Of a DNA stretch of 64,000 nucleotides, positions 23,782 through 32,188 are shown in pieces; within the stretch, counting starts at the first letter, position 1; the number at the start of each line of letters is the position of its first letter. The DNA is taken from the NCBI GenBank assembly GCA_004299705.1, contig SCQS01000054.1, forward strand, positions 1 to 64,000, given 5' to 3'. Made by a program: the position numbers and the translations under genes. The notes below the pieces were generated by a model. It made no database searches. It was not told the origin of the DNA and saw only the letters and a program-made list of their open reading frames with translations. The DNA comes from Rhodanobacteraceae bacterium (GTDB lineage: Bacteria; Pseudomonadota; Gammaproteobacteria; Xanthomonadales; Rhodanobacteraceae).

Positions 23782-24462
23782 ATGGATCCGACCAGTCGCG
23801 AAGATCTTTCCGCCCTGATGGACGGCGAACTGGCCGCCGAACCGACCCGGTTCCTGCTGCGGCGCCTCGACCACGATCCCGAACTCGGCGCGACCTGGTC
23901 GCGCTGGCATTTGATCCGCGCCTGCCTTGCATCCGATCAGGCGCGCATGTCGGCGCCGCGGGCCGACAGTGATTTTGCCACGCGCGTCGCTTCGGCGCTG
24001 CAGTCCGGCAACGTGCCGCAAGCGCGGCAACGGCATTGGGCGCGCTATGTGGGTGGTGGCGCGATCGCTGCCAGCGTGGCTGTCGCCGCCTTGATGTTGA
24101 ACACTCCGAATCCCCGTGTGGGCGCGTCGGCGCCGGTCACGCAGTCGCGCGGCGCGCCGGTTTCTTCCGCCGCGGCCACTGCGCTGGCCGAAGCCGCGCC
24201 TGCGGGGAACCAGGCAACGCCACCGTGGTTGCTGTCACGCCAGCCCACCGTGCTTTCCGTGCAACCTGCATCCGCCAATGTCGTGTACGGCACCGGCCTG
24301 ATGCAGCCCGATTACCTGCGTCAGGCCAGCTACGCGCGTGACGAGACGCTGCCGTACGCATCCGCGTATCAAACCGGACAACCCGGGATGCCGTTCTCGA
24401 TCGTGGTGTTGCCGCCGCAACCACCGTCACCTGCATCCAGCGCATCCGCGGCGCGGCACTGA
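23782..24462 (+). CDS. rseA: Anti-sigma-E factor RseA
   Basis: This 226-residue single-pass membrane protein binds and inhibits RpoE through its N-terminal cytoplasmic domain (DLSALMDGELAAEPTRFLLRRL, WSRWHLIRACL, about residues 8-48) and has one membrane segment at about 88-106 (YVGGGAIAASVAVAALML). The periplasmic part is rich in alanine, serine and proline and ends in a conserved PFSIVVLPPQ stretch. In the known pathway, regulated proteolysis of RseA by DegS and RseP frees sigma-E; neither protease is encoded here. Its place between rpoE and mucD supports the call. Confidence 0.92.
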   Translation: MDPTSREDLSALMDGELAAEPTRFLLRRLDHDPELGATWSRWHLIRACLASDQARMSAPRADSDFATRVASALQSGNVPQARQRHWARYVGGGAIAASVAVAALMLNTPNPRVGASAPVTQSRGAPVSSAAATALAEAAPAGNQATPPWLLSRQPTVLSVQPASANVVYGTGLMQPDYLRQASYARDETLPYASAYQTGQPGMPFSIVVLPPQPPSPASSASAARH

Positions 24463-24617
24463 CGGGCGTTTGACCGCGGCGCGCGGACGCCTGCGCCGCC
24501 ATCGATTTCCGCAACATGCGCGTGGTTTCACGTCGCGTCCACCGCTGGTGGGCGAGAGTTGCCGCGCGCGGCATTCAGAGTTCCGCATTGCATATCCACC
24601 CTCATGAGGAGAACACC

Positions 24618-26072
24618 ATGTTGAAACGGGCGAGGCGATTTGCCGCCATATTCGTTCTATTGTGTTTTTCAGGCGCCGGCGCGGCGCTGGCCGCGACACC
24701 GGCGCCGACCGTCGCGCTGCCGAACTTCACCAGCATCGTGAAGAAATACGGCCCGGCGGTGGTGAACGTGGTGGCGCGCTACAACCACGCCAGCGAGATG
24801 GGCAGCGACCATCCCGGCGAGCAGCAAACCCAGCAGCCGCAGATTCCGGAAATCTTCCGGCACTTCTTCGGCATGCCGTTCGGTCCGGGCATGCAAGGGC
24901 CATCGCCTCCGGGCATGTCGATCGGTTCGGGCTTCATCATCTCGTCCGACGGTTACATCCTCACCAACCGCCACGTGGTCGCCAACGCGGATTCGGTGAA
25001 AGTCACGCTGTCGGATCACCGCACCTACACCGCCAAGGTGATCGGCGAGGACAAGGGTTACGACATCGCGGTGCTGAAGATCGACGCGAAGGATTTGCCC
25101 ACGGTGCAGATCGGCAACTCCAATGACCTGCAACCCGGCGAATGGGTGGTCGCGATCGGTTCGCCCGAAGGCCTCGCGCATTCGGTGACCGCAGGCATCG
25201 TAAGTTACGTCGGGCGCAGCCTCGGAACCAGCGACCAGCCGACGGTTCCGTTCATCCAGACCGACGTGCCGATCAATCCCGGCAATTCGGGCGGCCCGCT
25301 GTTCAATCTTGCCGGGCAAGTGGTCGGCATCAACTCGCAGATCTTCTCCAGCACCGGCGGTTCGATGGGGCTGTCGTTCTCGATACCGATCAACATCGCG
25401 ATGGACGCCGCGCACCAGCTTGAAACCAAGGGCTACGTGACCCGCGGCATGATCGGCGTCGCCATCCAGAACGTCAGTGAAGGCGTGGCCAAGACTTATC
25501 ACCTGCCGAACGACAATGGCGCCGTGATTGCCGAGGTCCAGTCCGGCGGTCCCGCAGCGAAGGCGGGCCTGAAGGTTGGCGACGTGGTCACCGGCTTCAA
25601 CGGTCGCAAGATTTACGATTCGACCGAACTGCCGCCCATGGTGGCGATGACCGCGCCCGGTACCGAGGCGAACGTGAACATCCTGCGCGATGGCAAGCCG
25701 ATGACCATCAAGGTCAAGGTTGGCACGATGCCGCGCAACGGCCTCAGCAATGCCTTCATCGCCGGTGCGCCGGCAACCTCCGGCAGCAACCTGCTGGGTC
25801 TCACCGTGCAGGACATCACGCCGCAGATTCGCCAGCAGCTCGGTGGTTACACCGGCAAGGGCGGCGTGGTGATCACCGACGTGCAGGGCCCGGCCGCCGA
25901 CGCTGGCCTGTCGCCCGGCGATGTGGTGCTGCGCGTGGGCAACCGTCCTGTCAACAGCGTGTCCGAGTTCCGTCGCGACACCGCGAACGTGAAACCGGGC
26001 AGCGTGGTGTTGCTGCTGGTTTCACGCCAGGGACAGAACCTGTTCATGACGATCAGCGTGCCTTCGAAGTAA
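24618..26072 (+). CDS. mucD: Periplasmic serine endoprotease MucD/DegP-like
   Basis: A 484-residue HtrA-family periplasmic protease/chaperone that degrades misfolded envelope proteins. A signal peptide occupies residues 1-26 (cleavage near ALA-A). The trypsin-like domain has the triad H119 (LTNRHVV), D149 (GYDIAVL) and S224 (GNSGGP), followed by two PDZ domains (about 275-365 and 390-475). The start follows GAGGAGAAC and gives a proper signal peptide; the frame open to 24516 is not family-like. It is the third gene of the rpoE-rseA-mucD operon, an arrangement known from Xanthomonas and Pseudomonas relatives, and is expected to belong to the sigma-E regulon. Confidence 0.95.
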   Translation: MLKRARRFAAIFVLLCFSGAGAALAATPAPTVALPNFTSIVKKYGPAVVNVVARYNHASEMGSDHPGEQQTQQPQIPEIFRHFFGMPFGPGMQGPSPPGMSIGSGFIISSDGYILTNRHVVANADSVKVTLSDHRTYTAKVIGEDKGYDIAVLKIDAKDLPTVQIGNSNDLQPGEWVVAIGSPEGLAHSVTAGIVSYVGRSLGTSDQPTVPFIQTDVPINPGNSGGPLFNLAGQVVGINSQIFSSTGGSMGLSFSIPINIAMDAAHQLETKGYVTRGMIGVAIQNVSEGVAKTYHLPNDNGAVIAEVQSGGPAAKAGLKVGDVVTGFNGRKIYDSTELPPMVAMTAPGTEANVNILRDGKPMTIKVKVGTMPRNGLSNAFIAGAPATSGSNLLGLTVQDITPQIRQQLGGYTGKGGVVITDVQGPAADAGLSPGDVVLRVGNRPVNSVSEFRRDTANVKPGSVVLLLVSRQGQNLFMTISVPSK

Positions 26073-26097
26073 TCGTCAAAAGCGCATCCCCCTCATT

Positions 26098-26148
26098 CCC
26101 CCTTCGTTCCGAAGGGGGAGGACATTACCCCCTTCCAACGGAAGGGGG
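26098..26148. repeat. Two CCCCCTTC-type hairpins between mucD and the MBL hydrolase gene
   Basis: CCCCCTTCG-TTC-CGAAGGGGG (26098-26118) and CCCCCTTCC-AAC-GGAAGGGGG (26128-26148), both with perfect stems, are followed by GCGCGAAGCGCGGGGGGATG. They are members of the hairpin family seen at several other sites in the window. Confidence 0.75.
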
Positions 26149-26216
26149 TCGCGCGAAGCGCGGGGGGATGTCGTCAAGTAACATGAGAGCTTCTCTCGCA
26201 CACTGCAACATGCCGC

Positions 26217-27086
26217 ATGAAGCTGTATTCGATCGAAGGCAACACCCAGAAACTCGACGGTGGCGCGATGTTCGGGAACGCCCCGAAGGCAATGTGGCAG
26301 AAATGGATTCCGGCCGACGATCAGAATCGCATTCCGCTGGCTTGCCGTTGCCTGCTGGCGACCGACCTTGGCGGTCGCAACGTGTTGTTCGAAACCGGCA
26401 TCGGCGCGTTCTTCGAACCGAAATTGCGCGAACGCTACGGGGTGGTCGAGGATCGCCACGTGTTGCTGGATTCCCTGAAGGCGGCCGGCCTGAGCCACGA
26501 GGACATCGACGTGGTGGTGCTGTCGCACCTGCATTTCGACCACGTGGGCGGCCTGCTGGCGGCGTGGGAAGCGGATGCGTCGTTGCGGTTGCTGTTTCCG
26601 AACGCGAAGTATCTGGTGGGGGCGCTGCACTGGAACCGCGCCACGCATCCGCATCCGCGCGACCGCGCCTCGTTCATCCCGGGCGTTCCGGAATTGCTGG
26701 AGGCGAGCGGGCGCCTCGAAAGGGTCGAGGGCGAGTACTCGCACACGCTGGGCAAGGCGGTGCGCTTCCATTATTCGCAGGGCCACACGCCGGGTCTGAT
26801 GCTGTCGGAGATCATTGGGCCGCACGGCAAGGACGGCATGGTGTATTGCGCCGACCTGATTCCGGGCGCGCCGTGGGTGCACCTGCCGGTGACGATGGGT
26901 TACGACCGCGCGCCGGAAATGCTGATCGACGAGAAGCGCGGGTTCCTGGACGACAAGCTGCAACGCGGCGTCAGGCTGTTCTTCACCCACGACCACGCCA
27001 CCGCGTCGGCTTCGCCGCGACGCGACGGGAAGGGGCGTTACGGCGTCGCCGACGCGCAGGCGCACTTTGCGGGCGTGGCGCTGTAA
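26217..27086 (+). CDS. MBL-fold metallo-hydrolase
   Basis: A 289-residue metallo-beta-lactamase-fold hydrolase. The dinuclear metal motif is complete: HLHFDH near residue 106, a further histidine in [10 protein letters not shown], an aspartate in [16 protein letters not shown], and a C-terminal FFTHDH. Length and motif spacing recall the AHL lactonase/YtnP group and related esterases; the substrate is unknown. There is no signal peptide. The start ATG is close to an upstream GCATGAAG; a clear ribosome site is not obvious. The next gene begins 9 bp after its stop, suggesting cotranscription. Confidence 0.82.
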   Translation: MKLYSIEGNTQKLDGGAMFGNAPKAMWQKWIPADDQNRIPLACRCLLATDLGGRNVLFETGIGAFFEPKLRERYGVVEDRHVLLDSLKAAGLSHEDIDVVVLSHLHFDHVGGLLAAWEADASLRLLFPNAKYLVGALHWNRATHPHPRDRASFIPGVPELLEASGRLERVEGEYSHTLGKAVRFHYSQGHTPGLMLSEIIGPHGKDGMVYCADLIPGAPWVHLPVTMGYDRAPEMLIDEKRGFLDDKLQRGVRLFFTHDHATASASPRRDGKGRYGVADAQAHFAGVAL

Positions 27087-27095
27087 GCTCGCGGC

Positions 27096-28136
27096 GTGAG
27101 CCGTTTTTCCGGACTATTCGACGACCCTTCGCGCAACGCCAGGTTGCTGGGTGCGCTGTTGTTGTTGCTCGGCCTGGTGCTGCTCGGGTTCACCGAACAT
27201 TCGGATCGTCTGCGCGCGATGGGCGAGGATGCGCTGGGCGGTTTCGTCCTGACCGGCAGCGCGGCCACACCGGGGCCCGATGCCAACGGCAAGCTGGTGC
27301 TGGCGGTCGGCGCGCCCGCGGTGAAGTCGCCGGCGCGCGACGAACAATTCGGCGTCGCGGTGGATGCACCGGCGCTGCTGCGCAAGGTCGAAATGTTCCA
27401 GTGGACCGAAACCCATTTCGGCGGCCAGCGCAACTACGAGATGGACTGGTTCGACCACCCGATCGATTCGTCCACCTTCAACAACCCTGCAGGGCATGCC
27501 AATCCGGGCGCGTTTCCGATCGGCGCGGCACGTTTCGATTCTCCGGACGTGACGGTGGCGGGCTTCAAGCTGGGTGCGGCGCTGGTCGCGATGATTCCGG
27601 GCCCGGAACCCTTCACGCCGAATCTGTCGCACCTGCCGCCCAACATGGCGGCGACGTTCCAGGCGCACGATGGCACGTTGCTGACCAGTGCGAATCCGGC
27701 GCATCCGCAAGTCGGCGACCTGCGCGTCAGTTGGCTGCGCATCGTGCCCGCGGAGTTGACGGTGTTCGCGCGCGACCGTGACGGGACATTGGTACAGGCG
27801 CACGACCCGGCTGGCGATCAGATCGCGCAGGTGCTGCTGGGCAGGTTGTCGCTCACCGACGTGTTGACCGATGCGCCGCAGCCACCGCATTTCAAGTGGG
27901 CACGACGGGTGCTGGCGGTGTTGCTGGCATGGGCGGGCGTCGCGCTGTTGCTGCCGCCCACGCGCCGCCGCGACCGCGCATTGGCGCTGGCCATCGCGGC
28001 GGTACCGCTGGCGTTGCTGGCCGCGGCGTACTGGTTCGACGTGCGGATGCTGGCGTGCGCGGTGCTGGTACTCATCGCCGTGCTGGCCGCACTGGCCGCG
28101 GTTTGGCGTTGGCGCAATCCTGGAGCGGGTTGGTAG
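27096..28136 (+). CDS. TMEM43/LUMA-family membrane protein
   Basis: A 346-residue membrane protein of the TMEM43 family, whose eukaryotic members sit in the nuclear envelope; bacterial functions are unknown. One membrane segment follows the N-terminus (LLGALLLLLGLVLLGFTEH, about 17-35). A large extracytoplasmic domain has the family KVEMFQWTETHFGG motif. Three or four C-terminal hydrophobic segments follow (from about 272). The start is a GTG at 27096; no in-frame ATG gives a complete first helix. It follows the MBL hydrolase gene by 9 bp. Its TAG stop lies 4 bp before repeat copy E, which is in the opposite orientation. Confidence 0.8.
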   Translation: MSRFSGLFDDPSRNARLLGALLLLLGLVLLGFTEHSDRLRAMGEDALGGFVLTGSAATPGPDANGKLVLAVGAPAVKSPARDEQFGVAVDAPALLRKVEMFQWTETHFGGQRNYEMDWFDHPIDSSTFNNPAGHANPGAFPIGAARFDSPDVTVAGFKLGAALVAMIPGPEPFTPNLSHLPPNMAATFQAHDGTLLTSANPAHPQVGDLRVSWLRIVPAELTVFARDRDGTLVQAHDPAGDQIAQVLLGRLSLTDVLTDAPQPPHFKWARRVLAVLLAWAGVALLLPPTRRRDRALALAIAAVPLALLAAAYWFDVRMLACAVLVLIAVLAALAAVWRWRNPGAGW

Positions 28137-28140
28137 AGCG

Positions 28141-28247
28141 AGCTGTCGTGAAAAGTCGGACCAGGGAAGGTCGCTCTGGTGTTGCATGACCGATGTGCCA
28201 TGTTCTTGCCGGACATCGAACAACGCAGCGATCAGGGATGATCGCAC
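28141..28247 (-). repeat. Two-hairpin 3'-UTR element, copy E (reverse orientation)
   Basis: 107-bp copy filling the convergent gap between the TMEM43-like gene (stop 4 bp away) and the Nudix gene (stop 3 bp away). Read on the minus strand, hairpin 1 (28228-28245) is GCGATCA-TCCC-TGATCGC and hairpin 2 (28159-28172) is GACC-TTCCCT-GGTC. In hairpin 2 the second pair is A-T where copies B and D have G-C. A CGATGT/ACATCG stem forms in the centre. On the plus strand the loop motifs are CAGGGATG and CAGGGAAG. Confidence 0.85.
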
Positions 28248-28250
28248 GAG

Positions 28251-28805
28251 TCACGCATGTTCGAGGAACCACAACCCTGCGAACAGTTTCGGATCAATCG
28301 AATACCCTTGTTCGGACATCGAACGCAGCCACGTACTGGCCTGCGCGCGCGGAATGGCGTGCACCACGATGTCCTCGGTTGTGTCGCCGCCGCCTGCGCC
28401 GATCTTGCGCAAGTCCAGGGCGCGCACGAAGTGGATCATCTCGGTGCTCATGCCCGCCGACGATGGGCCCGAATGCAGCGGCACCACGCGCTCGCAAGTC
28501 CAGCCGGTCTCCTCGATCAGCTCGCGTCGCGCGGCGGCGGCCACGCTGTCGTCGTCGGCGTGGCCGGCATCGCCGATCAGGCCGGCCGGCATCTCGATGG
28601 TGAACTTCAGGATCGGCACGCGGTACTGCTCGACGAACAGCACGCGGTCATCCGGCGTGACCGCGACGATGATCACCGCGCCCTGCGGGTTGTTGCGCTC
28701 GACGAACTCCCAGCGGCCGCGTTGTTTCAGCGTCAGCCACTTGCCGGCATGCAGCACTTCGGCGGGAGCGTCGGAATCGACGGGGATGCTGGTATCCCGA
28801 TTCAT
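28251..28805 (-). CDS. Nudix hydrolase (ADP-ribose pyrophosphatase-like)
   Basis: A 184-residue Nudix hydrolase that probably cleaves a nucleoside diphosphate derivative such as ADP-ribose. The Nudix helix is recognisable as AARRELIEETGW preceded by a glycine/aspartate-rich loop, with the first acidic position filled by aspartate. The core also shows VLFVEQYRVPILKFTIEMPAGLIGD, typical of the ADP-ribose pyrophosphatase branch. The ATG at 28805 overlaps the stop of the upstream exonuclease gene. It is the last gene of a three-gene coupled operon, and repeat copy E begins 3 bp after its stop. Confidence 0.88.
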   Translation of the reverse strand: MNRDTSIPVDSDAPAEVLHAGKWLTLKQRGRWEFVERNNPQGAVIIVAVTPDDRVLFVEQYRVPILKFTIEMPAGLIGDAGHADDDSVAAAARRELIEETGWTCERVVPLHSGPSSAGMSTEMIHFVRALDLRKIGAGGGDTTEDIVVHAIPRAQASTWLRSMSEQGYSIDPKLFAGLWFLEHA

Positions 28806-29749
28806 GACACGGAGTCCGTTTGCAGAAGTTGGTGTGCACGGTTGCGCGTGAACGGGCCGATCTTGAGGCGCGCGCACAATGCGTCGAGCGTGGCGGTATC
28901 CGCCGCACGACGCAGCAGCCCGTCGACGCCATTCGGTACCGGCGCGTCCAGCGCGATGCGTGCGAGGCGTTGCGACAAGTGCGCCGAGTCGACGTGCGCG
29001 CGCAATTTGTCGGCCAGCGATTTGGCGCCGCGCAGGCGCAGGAACGGCACCTCGTCCACGCGCGCCAGCAGGCTTTCCAGATTGTCGAAGTGCGCGAGCA
29101 GCGCGGCCGCGCCCTTGGCGCCGATGCCGGGCACGCCCGGGATGTTGTCGGTGGCGTCGCCGGTCAAGGCCAGGTAATCCACCACCTGGTCGGCGCGCAC
29201 GCCCAGCCGTGCCGGCACGCCCGCCGCGCCCCAGCGGTGTCCACGCGCGTAATCCCACTGCTCGGTGCCGTCATCCAGCAACTGTCCGAAATCCTTGTCG
29301 GCCGAGACGATCACGGCGTGCCATCCGGGACCGCGGGTCGCGGCCAGCACGCTGCCGATCAGGTCGTCGGCCTCGTAGGTGGCGTCGGCCAGCACGGTGA
29401 ATCCGAACACGGCGGCGAGTTCGCGGCAGTATTCGAATTGCCGTTTCAGTTCCGGCGGTGCCGGTTCGCGATTGGCCTTGTAGGCGGGATAGATCGTGTT
29501 GCGAAAGGAACTGGTGAGCGCGATGTCGAACGCGGCGACGGCGTGGCTGGCGCGGGTGTGTTCGACGAAATCCAGCAGGAAGCGCGCGAAGCCGTGCACC
29601 GCGTTGACCGGCGCGCCGTCGACGTCGAAAAACGCATCCGGCATCGAATGCCAGGCACGGAACACGTACATGCTGGCGTCGATCAGGTAGACCGTTTTGA
29701 CCGGCGCCGTCCCCGGAGCGGTGGGTTGCGGCGGCGCGTTTCCACTCAT
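28802..29749 (-). CDS. 5'-3' exonuclease (FEN family, Xni/ExoIX-like)
   Basis: A 315-residue protein resembling the 5'-nuclease domain of DNA polymerase I and the stand-alone flap endonucleases. It has the N-terminal aspartate motif YLIDASMYVFRAWHSMPD, the FRNTIYPAYKANR arch region, EADDLIGS and SADKDFGQLL metal-binding segments, and the helix-hairpin-helix GDATDNIPGVPGIGAKGAA that binds DNA. It carries no polymerase domain. The ATG at 29749 overlaps the nitroreductase stop, and its own stop overlaps the Nudix start. E. coli Xni is about 250 residues, so this protein is longer. Confidence 0.88.
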   Translation of the reverse strand: MSGNAPPQPTAPGTAPVKTVYLIDASMYVFRAWHSMPDAFFDVDGAPVNAVHGFARFLLDFVEHTRASHAVAAFDIALTSSFRNTIYPAYKANREPAPPELKRQFEYCRELAAVFGFTVLADATYEADDLIGSVLAATRGPGWHAVIVSADKDFGQLLDDGTEQWDYARGHRWGAAGVPARLGVRADQVVDYLALTGDATDNIPGVPGIGAKGAAALLAHFDNLESLLARVDEVPFLRLRGAKSLADKLRAHVDSAHLSQRLARIALDAPVPNGVDGLLRRAADTATLDALCARLKIGPFTRNRAHQLLQTDSVS

Positions 29750-30324
29750 CCCTGCCACGCGCTCAACACCTGGTCGACGTTCGGGCGGTTGCGTTCGGGC
29801 GGTTCTTCGCCGCGGCTGCCGACGTGGATGTAGGCGATCGCGCGCTCGTTGTCGGCGAGGCCCAGCAGCCTCGCTGCATCTCGGTCGTAACAAGACCAGC
29901 CGGTCAGCCATTGCGCGGCGAATCCGGCCGCCTGCGCGGCCAGCAACAGGTTGTAGGCTAGGCAACCCGCCGACAGCAACTGTTCCTGCGCCGGAATCTT
30001 GGGATGGTGCTCGTCGATGCGCGCGATCACCGCCAGCACCACCGGCGAGTGCGTGAAACGTTCGCGGTCCTTGGCGAGTTTTGCCGCGGGTACACCGGGA
30101 TCGACGCGTGCATGCAAGTCGGCCAGCGCTTCCCCGTAGCGCGCACCGGCCTCGCCGCTGAACGCGATCAATCGCCAGGGCGTGAACTTGCCGTGGTCGG
30201 GCACGCGGATCGCGGTCGCGACGATTTCGCGCAGCTCGCCCGCGGTCGGGCCGGGCGGTTGCAGTGCCGCGGCCGGCACGGAACGGCGGTCGCGCAGGAA
30301 TTGGAGGGCAACGTCATTGCGCAT
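29746..30324 (-). CDS. Nitroreductase family protein (YdjA-like)
   Basis: A 192-residue FMN-dependent nitroreductase-fold protein. It has the N-terminal LRDRRSVPAAAL FMN-binding segment, then AIRVPDHGKFTPWRLIAFSG, a YdjA-type signature, and a C-terminal GLADNERAIAYIHVGSRGEEPPERNRP. Its physiological substrate is unknown; family members reduce nitroaromatics or quinones with NAD(P)H. It is the first gene of the minus-strand operon leading into the exonuclease and Nudix genes and is divergent from pntAA, with 67 bp between the two starts. Confidence 0.87.
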   Translation of the reverse strand: MRNDVALQFLRDRRSVPAAALQPPGPTAGELREIVATAIRVPDHGKFTPWRLIAFSGEAGARYGEALADLHARVDPGVPAAKLAKDRERFTHSPVVLAVIARIDEHHPKIPAQEQLLSAGCLAYNLLLAAQAAGFAAQWLTGWSCYDRDAARLLGLADNERAIAYIHVGSRGEEPPERNRPNVDQVLSAWQG

Positions 30325-30391
30325 CCAACCAGTCTAACAGTCGCGCGGCGCGCCTTTGCGCTACGATGCCGGAACCATTCGGGAGACAGCC

Positions 30392-31495
30392 ATGCCGATC
30401 ACGCTTGCCGCCTTGCGCGAAACCGCTGCTGGGGAACGCCGCGTTGCCGTGACGCCGGAGACGGCCAAGAAATACGCAGCGCGTGGTATTCGCGTGTTGC
30501 TGGAACGCGGCGCAGGCGAGCGGGCCGGTTTTCCCGACGCGGCGTATGCAGGCGTCGAGTTCGCCGATGCGGTCGCGGTCGCGGCACAGGCCGATGTCAT
30601 GTTGTGCGTGCAGCCACCCGCCGACGAACGCGCGACGGCGATCAAGGAAGGCGCCGCGCTGATCGGGCAGCTGCATCCACACCACGCGGCCGAGCGGCTG
30701 GCCGGCTACGCGCAGCGCAAGTTCGAGGCGTTCTCGCTGGAATTGTTGCCGCGCACCACGCGTGCGCAGGCGATGGACGTGTTGTCTTCGCAGGCAGCGG
30801 TCGCCGGCTACCGCGCGATGCTGATCGCGGCGGAAGCCGCGCCCAAGTTTTTCCCGATGCTGACGACCGCCGCGGGCACCTTGCGGCCGTCGAAGGTGTT
30901 GGTGATCGGCGCGGGCGTGGCAGGCTTGCAGGCGATCGCGACCGCGCGCCGGCTGGGCGCGATGGTGGAAGGTTTCGACGTGCGCCCGGAAACCCGCGAG
31001 CAGATCGAGTCGCTGGGCGCCAAGTTCCTCGACCTCGGTGTCAACGCGGCGGGCGAGGGCGGCTATGCGCGCGAACTGACCGCCGAGGAACGCGCGGCGC
31101 AGCAGGCCAAACTGGCCGAGCACGTGAAGACGGTGGACGTGGTCGTCACCACCGCGGCGGTGCCGGGTCGTCCGTCGCCGAAGATCGTGCCGATGTCGAT
31201 GGTGGATGGCATGAAGGCCGGTGCGGTGATCGTCGACCTGGCCGCCGAAGGTGGCGGCAACTGCGAGGCGACGCAACCCGGCGCGCGCATCGAGCGCCAC
31301 GGCGTCACCATCATCGGCCCCCTGAACCTGCCGTCCGGCGCGCCACTGCACGCGTCGGAAATGTACGCGCGCAACCTCATGCATTTCAGCGAGCTGGTGA
31401 TTGTCGACGGCGCATGGAAGCCCGACTTCGAGGATGAACTGGTCGCGAAAACCTGTGTCGCGCGTGGCGGCGAGGTGGTGTTCGGCAAACCGTAA
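30392..31495 (+). CDS. pntAA: NAD(P) transhydrogenase subunit alpha part 1
   Basis: This 367-residue protein is the soluble NAD(H)-binding domain I of proton-translocating transhydrogenase, encoded separately as in other split pnt systems. It has the AlaDH/PNT N-terminal domain (ETAAGERRVAVTPE) and the Rossmann domain with VLVIGAGVAGLQAIATARRLGA and FDVRPETREQIESLG. The ATG at 30392 follows GGGAG. It lacks the membrane segments found in the C-terminus of fused PntA; these are encoded by pntAB almost 2 kb downstream. An opposite-strand three-gene module and hairpin repeats separate the two, so the usual pntAA-AB-B operon is broken. Confidence 0.95.
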   Translation: MPITLAALRETAAGERRVAVTPETAKKYAARGIRVLLERGAGERAGFPDAAYAGVEFADAVAVAAQADVMLCVQPPADERATAIKEGAALIGQLHPHHAAERLAGYAQRKFEAFSLELLPRTTRAQAMDVLSSQAAVAGYRAMLIAAEAAPKFFPMLTTAAGTLRPSKVLVIGAGVAGLQAIATARRLGAMVEGFDVRPETREQIESLGAKFLDLGVNAAGEGGYARELTAEERAAQQAKLAEHVKTVDVVVTTAAVPGRPSPKIVPMSMVDGMKAGAVIVDLAAEGGGNCEATQPGARIERHGVTIIGPLNLPSGAPLHASEMYARNLMHFSELVIVDGAWKPDFEDELVAKTCVARGGEVVFGKP

Positions 31496-31512
31496 CTACG
31501 TGTGATGCATCG

Positions 31513-31620
31513 CCCTTCGGCACGAAGGGGGAACGTGGGGGATGGCTTTGGGAGTTTTTTGCGAGGCGACATCCCCCCAGCGCTGACGCGCTGACCCCCT
31601 TCGCAGCGCGAAGGGGGTCA
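31513..31620. repeat. CCCCCTTC-type hairpins after pntAA
   Basis: CCCTTCG-GCA-CGAAGGG (31513-31529) and a stronger TGACCCCCTTCGC-AGC-GCGAAGGGGGTCA with a 13-bp perfect stem (31592-31620). A GGAGTTTTTTGCGAGG segment lies between them. They mark the junction between pntAA and the inserted opposite-strand module. Confidence 0.75.
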
Positions 31621-31629
31621 GCCGGCGGT

Positions 31630-32187
31630 TCAATGCCCGCGATGTGCCGGCATGTGCATCGGGATGGGATGACCGGCGTGTCCGGCATCCCAGCGCATGC
31701 GTTGCTGGTGGTGCCAGCGTTCGCGCAACGCGCGGCGTTCAGCCGGTGACAGCGACTGGAATCGGTGAAACGCGGCATCGACCCTGGCGCGTTCCGCAGG
31801 GGTGAGGTTGTGGAAGGCGCGTACGTTCTGGCGCAGTTGGCGGCGTTGCTCCGGGGTCATCGCCGCCCAGCGGGTCAGGCGCTCGTGGATCCGCTGCTGG
31901 CGTTCGGGAGGCAGGCTTGCCCAGCGCGTTGCGTGGGCGGCCAGGCGCTGTTGTCGCTCCGGGGGCATCTGGCTCCATTGTGATTGCAGGGGCGCGAGCA
32001 TGCGCTGCTGGTCCGGGTCGAGGCTGGACCACGCCAAGGGCTGCCTTGTCGTGTTGGCATCCGGTGTTGGCGCCGAAGTTTGCACCTGGGTCGGCGGGTT
32101 TGGGGCTGACTGGGCCACGCTTGCGCGAGGTACGGCGACCAGTCCCGTGACGGCCAGCAACCAAGCGGATAGCGCCCAGGCACGCAT
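31630..32187 (-). CDS. DUF3106 exported protein
   Basis: A 185-residue exported protein with a signal peptide at 1-25 (MRAWALSAWLLAVTGLVAVP, cleavage near VAQSA) and the repeated arginine/glutamine/tryptophan pattern of DUF3106: WSSLDPDQQRMLAPLQSQW, WASLPPERQQRIHERLTRW, and AMTPEQRRQLRQNVRAF. The C-terminus is histidine- and methionine-rich (HPIPMHMPAHRGH). The repeats are reminiscent of the CpxP/Spy-type LTxxQ proteins, so a periplasmic chaperone or sensor role is possible but unproven. It is downstream of a small membrane protein and a sigma factor, a conserved cluster in beta- and gammaproteobacteria. Confidence 0.82.
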   Translation of the reverse strand: MRAWALSAWLLAVTGLVAVPRASVAQSAPNPPTQVQTSAPTPDANTTRQPLAWSSLDPDQQRMLAPLQSQWSQMPPERQQRLAAHATRWASLPPERQQRIHERLTRWAAMTPEQRRQLRQNVRAFHNLTPAERARVDAAFHRFQSLSPAERRALRERWHHQQRMRWDAGHAGHPIPMHMPAHRGH

Positions 32188-32188
32188 C

